Assembly (NCBI GenBank): GCA_963695505.1
Contig: CAVOGX010000013.1
Span: 129,553 to 193,552, forward strand
Direction: 5' to 3'
From: JACSRF01 sp963695505
Lineage (GTDB): Bacteria > Chloroflexota > Anaerolineae > Promineifilales > Promineifilaceae
DNA: 64,000 nt
Made by a program: the position numbers and the translations under genes. The notes beneath the pieces were generated by a model that was given only the letters and a program-made list of their open reading frames with translations, searched no databases and was not told where the DNA came from. Positions 19,991 to 28,055 of the stretch are shown here, piece by piece; positions within the stretch are counted from its first letter, which is position 1, and every line of letters begins with the position of its first letter.

Positions 19991-20272
19991 ATGATAAGGG
20001 CATTCAAGGACAAAGAGACTGAAAAGGTGTTTCGTGGTCGTTTTTCCAAAAGATTGCCCCATAACATTCAAAATATTGCTGAGCGCAAACTGATTATGCT
20101 TCATCACGCGGCAACACTACAGGATCTTCGCGTACCACCATCCAATCGACTGGAGGCATTAAAAGGGGAGCGAAATGGGCAACATAGTATTCGTATCAAT
20201 GATCAATGGCGAATTTGCTTCGAATGGCGTGAAGACGGCGTTTACGCAGTGGAAATAGTGGATTATCATTGA
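19991..20272 (+). CDS. higB: HigB-like toxin (RelE/ParE superfamily)
   Basis: 93 residues, the usual HigB size. The sequence IRAFKDKETEKVF at the start and LEALKGERNGQHSIRINDQW with RICFEW near the end are the hallmarks of HigB ribosome-dependent mRNA interferases. It precedes the antitoxin gene, the toxin-first order typical of HigBA, with a gap of 28 nt. It has no frame break. Confidence 0.9.
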   Translation: MIRAFKDKETEKVFRGRFSKRLPHNIQNIAERKLIMLHHAATLQDLRVPPSNRLEALKGERNGQHSIRINDQWRICFEWREDGVYAVEIVDYH

Positions 20273-20300
20273 ACGCCCTTCAAAGGATTGTAGGTTAATT

Positions 20301-20596
20301 ATGAGAGAGCGTCCCCCAATTCACCCTGGTGAAATTCTGCAAGAGAATTTTTAGAGCCCATGGGCATTAGTCAATATCGTTTGGCCCAAGATATTGGCGT
20401 ACCGGCCATGCGCATCAACAAAATTGTGCGCGGTGAACGGGGTATCAGTGCCGACACAGCCCTCCGGTTGGCGCGCTACTTTGATACGTCTGTAGAATTT
20501 TGGACAGGCATCCAAACGCATTACGAAGTTGAAAAAGCTAAAATGGCTTTGGGTAAGCGTCTAGAAACCGAGGTCAAAGTTTTTACCTCAGCATAA
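20301..20596 (+). CDS. higA: HigA-like antitoxin (XRE family), single-base frameshift
   Basis: An XRE helix-turn-helix antitoxin that should neutralise HigB and repress the operon. ATG 20301 begins MRERPPIHPGEILQENF, the conserved HigA N-terminus, and then meets a stop in a five-T run near 20350. Adding one T restores LEPMGISQYRLAQDIGVP and the rest of the protein, including the recognition helix MRINKIVRGERGIS. The break is therefore most simply a homopolymer sequencing error. The intact protein would be about 98 residues. Confidence 0.88.
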
Positions 20597-20652
20597 CCCA
20601 CTGCACTCAAGCTAGTCCTTATTCCCCTTTCACTAACTCCCAACCAATTCCA

Positions 20653-22397
20653 TCACTTGCACGGCCCCGGCAAAAGATAAACGTGAGCATTGGCGTCGGG
20701 CACGCGCACGCTGGTGCGAATGCCCCAATAGCTTTCATTGTCCACCATCACGCAGGCATGCACGGTGTAGAGACCTGAAGGCAGGCCGGTAAACTGATAA
20801 TGTCCCTCAGGGCTGGAAATGGTGGTCTGTACGGCCGTTCCCGTCTCTTCCTCAATCAACGTCACCAACGCCCGCGGCTGCGGCTGCCATGTCCCTTCCC
20901 ACCGGAAAACCATACCGCTGATGTCTCTCTCCGGGGTTGGAGTGGCAATTGGCGTTGCCGTCGGCGTGACGTAGGTTAGCACAGAAGGGGGCGAGACATT
21001 GTTTGTTTCATCCAGCTCCGCAATTTGCGCCAGCGAATCCGCCATACCGTAAACCAGGTGCGGGTCTGGCTCATTGGCAAAGCCCTGAGGCACGGAAATG
21101 TGCACGATACGCAGTTCACCGGTAGCCATGCTCTCTACCGCCGCAAAGCCCACGCTTTGCGTTATCGGAATGGTGCTGCTGATAGGACCAGCCGGGTCAA
21201 AAAACACGTCTAAAAAGAACGTGCTGTGGATGGGACCGCCCACATTGTACAATACCAGCGCCACGTCAATGGGCTGGAAAGCGACGAGCGGCGGCGTACT
21301 CACGATTACCGGAGTGCCCAAAAGCGCCAGATCGGGCATTGAGGGTGTGGGCGTCAGCTCGGTGCAGGGTGTGTGGAACAAGGTCACCACGTCATGGTAA
21401 GCAGACAGTGCCCGAACTTCATAAGCCAGCGGGGAATCTGGCGCCCCTATCTCCAGATCGGTACGCGTAAACTGGCGCACAAACGCCCCGTTATGGCCGG
21501 CAGGAATGACAGACAGCGGTTCATCCTCCCAAAACAGGATAACCTCTTCACTACGCGGCCAGTTGAACCCTTCCACGGTCACTTGCACGGCCGAAACGCT
21601 GCTGCAAGCGGGGGAGATAACCAGAGACGGCACGGAAGGGGTAGGCGTAGCCGGGTCTTGTCCCGGACAGGGTACGTAGAAAACGGCCGTTACTGTGTAT
21701 GAATTCGTTTGCGCTCGTACGGTATAAATTGTGGGGTTTTCGGCCGTTCCCACTACCAAATTACTCTTGAACCAATCCTGCGTGAAGCTGCCGCCATGCC
21801 CCTCCGGAATGATGGACTGAGGCAATCCATTCCAAAACAAGCCAATCATTTCGTCGCTGGGCCAGCCAAAGCCGCTGATCGTAAACTGGGCTTCTGAGCT
21901 GTTGCTGCAATTGGGCGACACCGCGATAGTGGGGCCAGGAGGGGGCGACGCGCCGTCGCTAATAATCAGGGGCAGGTATTGGTGCAGAGGGGGCGGGCAG
22001 GGCACGGTGAGTATGGCCGACGCTGTGGCCGAAACCGTCTCGCCCGTCACCAGGTGCTGCCCATCGCTCACCTCGCTTTTAATCCAGGTAGCCGAAAATG
22101 AGCCGGTGTGACCGGCGGGTATCACCTGCTGCAGCGCGCCGTCCCAGGTAAGGTTAATGGCTTCTGCCGGGTCCCAGTTCGCGCCGTAAAGCTGCACCTG
22201 CACCTCTTCTGCCGCGCTGCACGTGGGCGTGATGGTTATGGAAGGAATTTCCGCTGCCGGCAGCGTGGGGGTCAGGGCGGGTGCGCTGCTAGAGATTCCT
22301 GGCCGGGTAGGATCAAGGCAATCGTGAAGAAAGTGATGAAAAGAACGGCCGTTCCCCAACCCATCCTTTTCCAAAAACTCTGCTTCTGCGGTAACAT
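20653..22397 (-). CDS. Secreted multidomain protein with three tandem Cys-bounded modules, CARDB and regulatory-like domain; paralogue of the large TadE-like protein
   Basis: ATG 22397 is chosen because AGGAGG lies just upstream and it begins a signal peptide (GTAVLFITFFTIALILPG). The frame breaks at about 22290, then three tandem modules of about 85 residues follow, each starting with a conserved Cys (TCSAAEE, NCSNSSE, ACSSVSA) and ending VPC or TPC, with WPxxExIxLFW and IPAGHxGxF cores. A CARDB-like domain and a C-terminal beta-sandwich ending HVYLLPGPCK match the 13209-15296 protein closely. Unlike that paralogue it has no prepilin helix, so it is probably secreted by Sec. It is divergent from the E1 gene. 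Confidence 0.72.
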
Positions 22398-22524
22398 AGG
22401 CCATCCTCCTGCCGCGCTACCGTGCGGCAATATACGCAGCATATGGAAAAAGTATACCAAAAAGGAAAAGAGTAGAGACTGGATACGGTCAATTTCCAGT
22501 CTCCAGTCTGCAACCAAATAAACC

Positions 22525-24606
22525 ATGAACCACGAAACGCCCACTACCCACCTTCACCCTGCCTTTGACTGGCTGGAAGTGACGCGGCTGGCCCTGGCCT
22601 CGCGCATGATGGACGAAATGGAAGAAAAAGAGCTAACGCCGCAGGGGGTCGTCACCTACCAGTTTTCGGCGCGGGGCCACGAACTGGGCCAGCTTCTCAT
22701 CAGCCAGCTGCTGGACCGGCCTATGGATGGGGCCAGCGTCTATTATCGCTCACGGCCGTTCATGCTGGGCAGCGGTCTCACGTTGGAAGAAGCCTTTGCC
22801 AGCGACATGGCCCGGCCCGGCGGCCTCAGCGGCGGGCGGGACGTGGGCGTGGTCTTCAACATGCCGGGGCGCGGGCGGGCCACCGTGCTGCCCATGGCCG
22901 GCGACGTGGGCTCCCAGTTCACCCCGGCGGCGGGCTGGGCGCAGGCGCTGCGCTACCGCGTGGAGGAGTTGGGCGAGAGGAGCTGCGCGGCAGCATGTGC
23001 GTGGTCTTTGGCGGCGATGGCGCCGTGGCCACCAACGGCTTCTGGTCGGCGCTGACCATGGCCACCACCCTGAAGCTGCCCCTGCTGTTTGTGGTTGAGG
23101 ACAACGGCTACGCCATTTCCGTCAAGTGCGCCGCTGCAAACGCCGGGCGGCCAATATCGCCGCCAATCTGGCCGCCTCGGCAGAATCTGAAGATTTGGGA
23201 TGGCGGATGGCACGATGCCGGCAGGAAACGGCCGTGCTCATTCATGAAGCCGTGCTACACGCCGCCAGTGGCAGGGCCGGCGCTGCTGCGTCTCACCGTG
23301 CCGCGCCTCTCCGGCCACTCCAGCGTAGACACGCAGGCCTACAAAAGCAAGGAAGAGCTGGACGCCGAATGGGCGCGCGACCCCCTGGTCGGCCCTGAAC
23401 CACGCCCTGGTTCCGGCGGTGATGAGCAAGGCGGAGTGGCACGAGCTGGTGATGCAGGCCATGCAGAACGTCAACGCTGCCCGCGACGCGGCTGAGCCAG
23501 CCCCAGGCGACCCCGGCCACCGTGACCCGCCATGTTTGGGCCAACCCGGAAGCGCCGCAGCAGGTGGGCGGGCTGGTGGCGAAGGCTCAAGCTGCCGGTC
23601 GGGCAGCAGCGTGCCTCACGCCCCGGAACCGCGGCGCATCAACATGATCGAAGCCATTCGCCGCACGCTGGAAGTGGAACTGGCCGTGAACCCGCGCTGC
23701 CTGGTTTTCGGCGAGGACGTGGGCCAAAAGGGAGGCGTGCATGCCGCGACGCTGGGGCCTGCAAACGCAGTTCGGTGAACGGCCGTGTCTTCGACACCAG
23801 CCTGAACGAAGAGGGCATTATCGGCCGGGCGGTGGGCATGGCCCTGGCCGGGCTGGTTCCCGTGCCCGAAATCCAGTTCCGCAAATACGCCGACCCGGCC
23901 ACCGAGCAGCTCAACAACTGCGGCACGCTGCGCTGGCGCACCGACAACCGCTTTGCCGCGCCCATCGTCGTGCGCATTCCCGGCGGCTACCGCAAAATAG
24001 GGGATCCCTGGCACAGCGTCACCAGCGAGATTGTCTTTGCCCACCAGCCGGGCTGGCTGCTGGCCTTCCCCTCCAACGCCGAGGATGCAGTGGGGCTGCT
24101 GCGCACGGCGCTGCGCAGCAATGATCCGGTCATCTTTTTTGAGCATCGGGCTATGTTGGACGCGGGTTGGGCAAGACGGCCGTATCCCGGCGACGAGTTC
24201 ATGCTCCCCTTCGGCAAGGCCAAAATCCTGCAAGAGGGCAGCGACCTGACCCTCATTACCTGGGGGGCCATGGTGGAGCGCTGCGAACTGGCCCTGCAAG
24301 CGGTGGACGCCAGCGTGGAGCTGATTGACCTGCGCACCATCATCCCCTGGGACAAAGAGGCGGTGCTGGCCTCCGTGCGCAAAACCAGCAAATGCCTGAT
24401 TGTGCATGAGGACATCGGCGTGGGCGGCTTTGGCGCGGAAATCGCCGCCACCCTTGCCGATGAAGCCTTCCTCGACCTGGACGGCCCCATTCTGCGCCTG
24501 ACGGCCCCCTCTGTACCCGTGCCTTTCAGCACCTATACTCATGGAGGGCGTTGTGCCCACGGTAGCGAAAATTCGAGAGAAAGTAAAAGAATTACTGGCG
24601 TTTTAG
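22525..24606 (+). CDS. 2-oxoacid dehydrogenase E1 component, alpha/beta fusion, heavily frame-broken
   Basis: A thiamine-diphosphate enzyme that decarboxylates pyruvate or a branched-chain 2-oxoacid and passes the acyl group to E2. The alpha part shows YYRSRPFMLGSG, the ThDP-binding GDGAVATNGFWSAL and ENGYAISV-type segment (VEDNGYAISV). The beta part begins INMIEAIRRTLEVEL, with VFGEDVGQKGG, NEEGIIGRAVGMAL, PEIQFRKYADPA and ending GVVPTVAKIREKVKELLAF. At least six frame breaks occur; one is an extra G near 23755 and one lies in or at the ACGGCCGT copy at 23778. Fusion of alpha and beta in one chain is seen in some bacteria. No E2 or E3 gene is adjacent. The substrate is undetermined. Confidence 0.8.
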
Positions 24607-24612
24607 CTGTAA

Positions 24613-24965
24613 TTATTGGCTTTCTTTTCCCAGACTTGCACGTAAAATGCTTACCACTAATTCAATGATTTGGCTAATAGTCTCACGCTTGAGTGTGCCA
24701 ACTTGCGAGACCATCAAATCTTCATTGGCTGTAAACAATTTGCTGCCTCGCACATAACTTGTCAGTTGAAGGGAACCATCGGCAAAACTGTCGTCGTTAA
24801 TCTCCAAGATGCGCGAGTCGCCATAAGGCTTGCTGGTTATCTGGCACAAAATCCAATCATCGCGCCCGGCATCTGCCAGAACAACGGCCGACGCAGTTTT
24901 GTTTGCGACAAATCGGAGAAGGGGAAGCGGACTAAGACGACTGAGCCTGCTGTAAATGTGCCCAT
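24613..24965 (-). CDS. PemK/MazF-type toxin, one frameshift
   Basis: An mRNA interferase candidate of about 117 residues. ATG 24965 begins MGTFTAGSVVLVRFPFSDLS, the family's N-terminal strand motif. After a break near 24900 the sequence continues AVVLADAGRDDWILCQITS with the conserved QITSKPYGDSR and SYVRGSKLFT segments. The start overlaps the antitoxin 3' end by 34 nt, the normal coupled arrangement. The gene is convergent with the E1 gene, with only six bases between the two stops, which suggests insertion at that point. Confidence 0.8.
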
Positions 24966-25156
24966 GCAGCATCCTCTTCAGGTTGGTCCCACGCTTGAGC
25001 CAATACCGCTTCGCTCAACAGTGCGGTTTCCGCAATATCTAAAGCGGGTTCTTCCAAAACGGTGACAAGCACGCGATGGCCAGGGGGCAGGGCTACCGGT
25101 TTTATGAGCCGGATATTCCCTTTTTTATCGACTGTTGCTTCATAAGTTTGTAGCAT
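24932..25156 (-). CDS. MazE/AbrB-like antitoxin of the adjacent PemK/MazF toxin
   Basis: 74 residues. The N-terminus MLQTYEATVDKKGNIRLIKP has the swapped-hairpin AbrB/DUF2281-like pattern, followed by LPPGHRVLVTVLEEP and an acidic C-terminus that could wrap the toxin. It is upstream of and overlaps the toxin gene. The family assignment is from pattern and context, so the exact subfamily is uncertain. Confidence 0.72.
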   Translation of the reverse strand: MLQTYEATVDKKGNIRLIKPVALPPGHRVLVTVLEEPALDIAETALLSEAVLAQAWDQPEEDAAWAHLQQAQSS

Positions 25157-25221
25157 AGTTGCACTCCAAAAAAGCGTTTGTGTATATGGTATGAGGCAAA
25201 TTGTACCGTGTCAACTTATTG

Positions 25222-25292
25222 TTATGGCGCGATGGGTTCCAGTTTGCGCCGGGCGCTGAGGGTGTAGAGGTTGTCGGGGAAAATGGTGTATT
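25222..25292 (-). pseudogene. Orphan 3' gene tail on the minus strand
   Basis: An open stretch reads KYTIFPDNLYTLSARRKLEP and ends IAP-stop (TAA at 25222-25224), with codon choice like the core genes but no start or upstream body. It abuts the second E1-beta tail back to back at about 25293. It is best read as the truncated end of an unidentified gene at a recombination junction. Confidence 0.4.
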
Positions 25293-25382
25293 TCCATGCC
25301 CTTTAGCACGCAACTCATGGAGGGCGTTGTGCCTACGGTGGCACAGATTCGAGGTAAAATAGAAGAGTTATTGGATTTTTAA
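25293..25382 (+). pseudogene. Second copy of the E1-beta 3' end (truncated)
   Basis: Reads MPFSTQLMEGVVPTVAQIRG then KIEELLDF-stop. The intact E1 end at 24520-24606 reads VPFST..LMEGVVPTVAKIRE then KVKELLAF-stop. The DNA is similar but not identical (for example the shared block CTCATGGAGGGCGTTGTGCC), so it is a diverged paralogous tail, not a recent perfect repeat. Nothing of the 5' part of the gene is present. Confidence 0.75.
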
Positions 25383-25412
25383 AGCCATCCGGTTGCTGTA
25401 CGCAATGGTGTA

Positions 25413-25801
25413 ATGGCGTTGTGGTCACAAGAATTGCTTGAGCTTATTAATTGAAGCTCAACTCCACGCCCCTTACATGCCGATCATGATGGCGTGATCC
25501 TTGTGGGTAACAGCCGTGTTACGCTGAGACTGTGATTCAAGATTTTCGTCAAGGTCACACAGCCGAGGAAATTGTCGCCCTTTACCCGGTTTTGCAATTG
25601 GCAGATGTCTATGCCGTTATTTCGTATTATTTGCGTCATCGCCAGGCGGTTTATGCTTATCTGCAAGAGCAAGAGGCTGCCGCCGAATTCGTTTGGCGTG
25701 ACATTGAAAAAACAGCCGAAATATCCGGCTTTTTCGCAGCGCTTGTTGGCTTCGACGTTATCGGCATGGATACGCTGTTGCAAGTTGGGGGCAAAGATTG
25801 A
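25413..25801 (+). CDS. DUF433 family protein (VapB45-like antitoxin), frame-broken at the 5' end
   Basis: The recognisable part reads GVILVGNSRVT then TVIQDFRQGHTAEEIVALYP and ISYYLRHRQAVYAYL, the DUF433 signature, a small winged-helix domain found in antitoxins. The frame breaks near 25528 and again near 25455, so the start at 25413 is only a guess. DUF433 genes are usually followed by a DUF5615 PIN-like toxin; none is visible downstream, so this is an orphan or a remnant. Confidence 0.65.
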
Positions 25802-25993
25802 CTTGGAAGAGCTAGAAATTGTGAATTGAGTTCAAATCCCCAGTATTTAAAGAGCGCATAGATTGGATGAAGTTGCCGTGTTTTGGAATGCTCACAACAT
25901 TTAGCGTAATTTTCTGAATGGGGGCTTTAACCGGTTGTCACGGTTCGGTTAAAGTCCTTATTTTGTGTTATGACAGGGTAAAGGGTTCCAGAG

Positions 25994-27049
25994 ATGATTA
26001 ACTTGAAAGATTTAATGGGAAAATGGTTGGGGCTAACGTTGGGGTTCCTTTTAATTTTGGGCGGAGGGGCTGGCATTGTTTTTCTCAAGGGGTGCACCAG
26101 CCAAGAGGCACCTGATTTGGCAACAGCGGCAATGCCAACGACGGCAGCGCCAGGTGCGGAAGCGCTGGCTGAAGCGACGCAGGTCCTGACAGCGGGGGCG
26201 GAATCCTTGGGGGAAACCCTTACCCCGGCAGTGTCGCCCGAAGAACCTAATGCACTCACCGTGGCGAATCTTGACAAGACTGTGGGTGGCCCTTTGGAGC
26301 TGAACGAAGCACAAGTGGCGCAGGCCAACCGCGACCTGGCCTTTTTGAACCAGGTGCGAGACTGGGATGGGGATGGAAATACGGAGCAGTTACATTTTGT
26401 GGACGAAAATGGCACCATTCCCGGCCTGACTGTGGGCGTGCACCTGGACGGTAGCACGTACTTTTATGGTCAGGCGGCGGATGACCTAAATAAAGGTCGG
26501 CCAGGGACTTTAGTGGAAGTGAAATACAATGAAGCCAATGAACCTGTCGAGCTCTTCTTTGCCTCGCCTGAAGCAGAGGGAGCTACCGTAGGACGTGACG
26601 AAACGGGGCGGTTGGTGGAAATGGATGAAGAGGGAGAGGTACTGCGAGCAGCGGATAGTGGTGACGTATGGATGGAACCGTCTTTGTTTGCAGTGGCTCC
26701 GGATACTGCTTATAGGGAAGCGGGGAGAGCGTATGATGCCGAAGGAAACATGGTGGCGGGCTACGATGAGCAGTACGAAGTGTGGTACCCGGTGCGTATG
26801 GAATATTTTCAGGATACGCTGGAGCGAGCCGAAGGATTTTTAGCGGGGACGTATACACCTGAGGGGAGACTAACTCACTGGAAAACTGAGATAGGTCTAG
26901 GTTGGGTGGGTGAGGGGCCTTTTAAAATAGCTGAGGATGGTGAAGGCAACACTATATATGGTCAACATGTGGCACCAGCCTTTTTGGGCTCGTTCATAGA
27001 TGAGCGCGGGAGAATGGTGCTGGTATGTGGGGCAGAAAAATGTGAATAG
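25994..27049 (+). CDS. Orphan membrane-anchored or secreted protein, unknown function
   Basis: 351 residues, not recognised. An N-terminal hydrophobic segment (GLTLGFLLILGGGAGIVFLK) is followed by Cys and a Thr/Ala/Glu-rich linker to about residue 95; the Cys context (LKGC) is not a good lipobox. The remaining 250 residues are acidic and rich in Asp, Glu, Gly and aromatic residues with EGxxVxxDExGRLVEMDEEG-like strand repeats, suggesting a beta-rich exposed domain. DWDGDGNTEQLHFVDENG resembles a calcium-binding Asp-rich loop. It sits between the second and third E1-beta tails, in a stretch with no perfect ACGGCCGT copy. Confidence 0.55.
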   Translation: MINLKDLMGKWLGLTLGFLLILGGGAGIVFLKGCTSQEAPDLATAAMPTTAAPGAEALAEATQVLTAGAESLGETLTPAVSPEEPNALTVANLDKTVGGPLELNEAQVAQANRDLAFLNQVRDWDGDGNTEQLHFVDENGTIPGLTVGVHLDGSTYFYGQAADDLNKGRPGTLVEVKYNEANEPVELFFASPEAEGATVGRDETGRLVEMDEEGEVLRAADSGDVWMEPSLFAVAPDTAYREAGRAYDAEGNMVAGYDEQYEVWYPVRMEYFQDTLERAEGFLAGTYTPEGRLTHWKTEIGLGWVGEGPFKIAEDGEGNTIYGQHVAPAFLGSFIDERGRMVLVCGAEKCE

Positions 27050-27068
27050 GCAGCGGTTTGTGTATGCA

Positions 27069-27812
27069 ATGGATATGGGTTATGGGAGTAGTTTAGTATT
27101 TGAGAATTTGGGGAAAATGGGCCTTGATGTACGAGTTACAAATCCGGGTGATATGCCCGATGATCAGTTTACCGGTGGAGGAATGGTGATTGATAATCTC
27201 AAGTTGTTTGAGCTATTTGGGCAAGATGAGACCAGCGCTACGGCAGTAGGTCAAAGAATTAGGATTACTATGAATTTTCAGATTCTTGCAGAGGATTTTG
27301 ATCCAGACACAGTTAACTGGAACATGAAGAGAGATGAAGTAGGGAGATTTGTGGCAGGCACTGCACCATCGCTGTTTGATGATCTGATAGCTCTCTATAA
27401 AGCTCTGCAGCCTAGTGGTGAGAATGTCTTTTTTACGGCCGAAACTAATGATGTAGATGATCTGCTGAATAATTTGATAGATGGGCGCGGAATACTACCC
27501 ATACCTTCTGATTTGAGTGTTTTTAAGGTAAGGCCTGAAGAAGAGGAGTCGATCTTTTTTGGGAAGGTTGCATGGGTGGGTGGTATTTGTCATACTGACT
27601 GCATGCAACTGCGGGCACCTGCACACTATACGATACTGGGACTGGTGCTCTTGGTGGCGGGGATGGGGGCGGGGCTGGGGTATGGGCTGTCGAGGACACA
27701 TACCAACCCAGGTATGGCTAAAGCCCACCCCCAAGAAAACGGCAACGCTTTTTTCGACCTGGATGACCCCATTTGTGCACCTGACTTCCCAATTCGTGCC
27801 CGTGCCCTTTAG
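27069..27812 (+). CDS. Orphan protein with C-terminal membrane helix, unknown function
   Basis: Not recognised. It begins at ATG 27069 with a poor ribosome site; an open frame extends back into the preceding gene, so the two may be one gene with a frameshift near 27040. The soluble part has no catalytic motif that I can name. Near the C-terminus is a helix (ILGLVLLVAGMGAGLGYGL). The last 20 or so codons run into the third E1-beta tail (AFFDLDDPI) and stop at TAG 27810-27812, so the native C-terminus may be lost. It is visibly more AT-rich than its neighbours, consistent with transfer. Confidence 0.5.
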   Translation: MDMGYGSSLVFENLGKMGLDVRVTNPGDMPDDQFTGGGMVIDNLKLFELFGQDETSATAVGQRIRITMNFQILAEDFDPDTVNWNMKRDEVGRFVAGTAPSLFDDLIALYKALQPSGENVFFTAETNDVDDLLNNLIDGRGILPIPSDLSVFKVRPEEEESIFFGKVAWVGGICHTDCMQLRAPAHYTILGLVLLVAGMGAGLGYGLSRTHTNPGMAKAHPQENGNAFFDLDDPICAPDFPIRARAL

Positions 27813-27877
27813 CACCAAGATTCGTGCCTACGGTGGCCCAAATTCAAGAGAAGATAGAGGAATTGATGGCATTTTAA
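27748..27877 (+). pseudogene. Third copy of the E1-beta 3' end (truncated, degraded)
   Basis: Reads AFFDLDDPI, then in a second frame HLTSQFVPVPFST, then FVPTVAQIQEKIEELMAF-stop. These match in order the end of E1-beta (FLDLDGPILRLTAPSVPVPF at 24470-24530), but the LMEGV codons are missing and two frame changes are present. It is longer than the second copy and differs from it, so the two tails are separate events or separate paralogues. Confidence 0.72.
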
Positions 27878-28055
27878 CGGCAACGGCCGTTTCCCACAAC
27901 CTACCCCCGCCCGTAAAACCTGCTACACTCCCGCCCTAATATCCGTTACCCGAAGGCCGTATACCGTTTTCCGTCAGCATTTTACGAAGGTGGACACTAT
28001 CGGATTACGGATTACGGATGACCGATTACGATTTACCAAATGCGGGAGTTTGCCC

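Noticed and set aside
22525..24606. Calling the E1 gene a pseudogene
   Set aside because: All conserved alpha and beta motifs survive in order, and similar breaks occur in essential metG, so sequencing error is more likely than decay.
25825..25860. GTTCAAATCCCC, resembling a tRNA T-arm
   Set aside because: No acceptor stem, anticodon arm or D-arm can be built around it, and no CCA-proximal pairing exists.
25802..25993. A DUF5615 toxin partner for the DUF433 gene
   Set aside because: No open frame with the expected Asp-rich PIN-like motifs follows; only a short non-coding gap precedes the orphan gene.
25927..26457. Long minus-strand open frame opposite the first orphan gene
   Set aside because: It is rich in Ser, Arg and Pro with no recognisable domain, lies fully antisense to a better gene and has no ribosome site.
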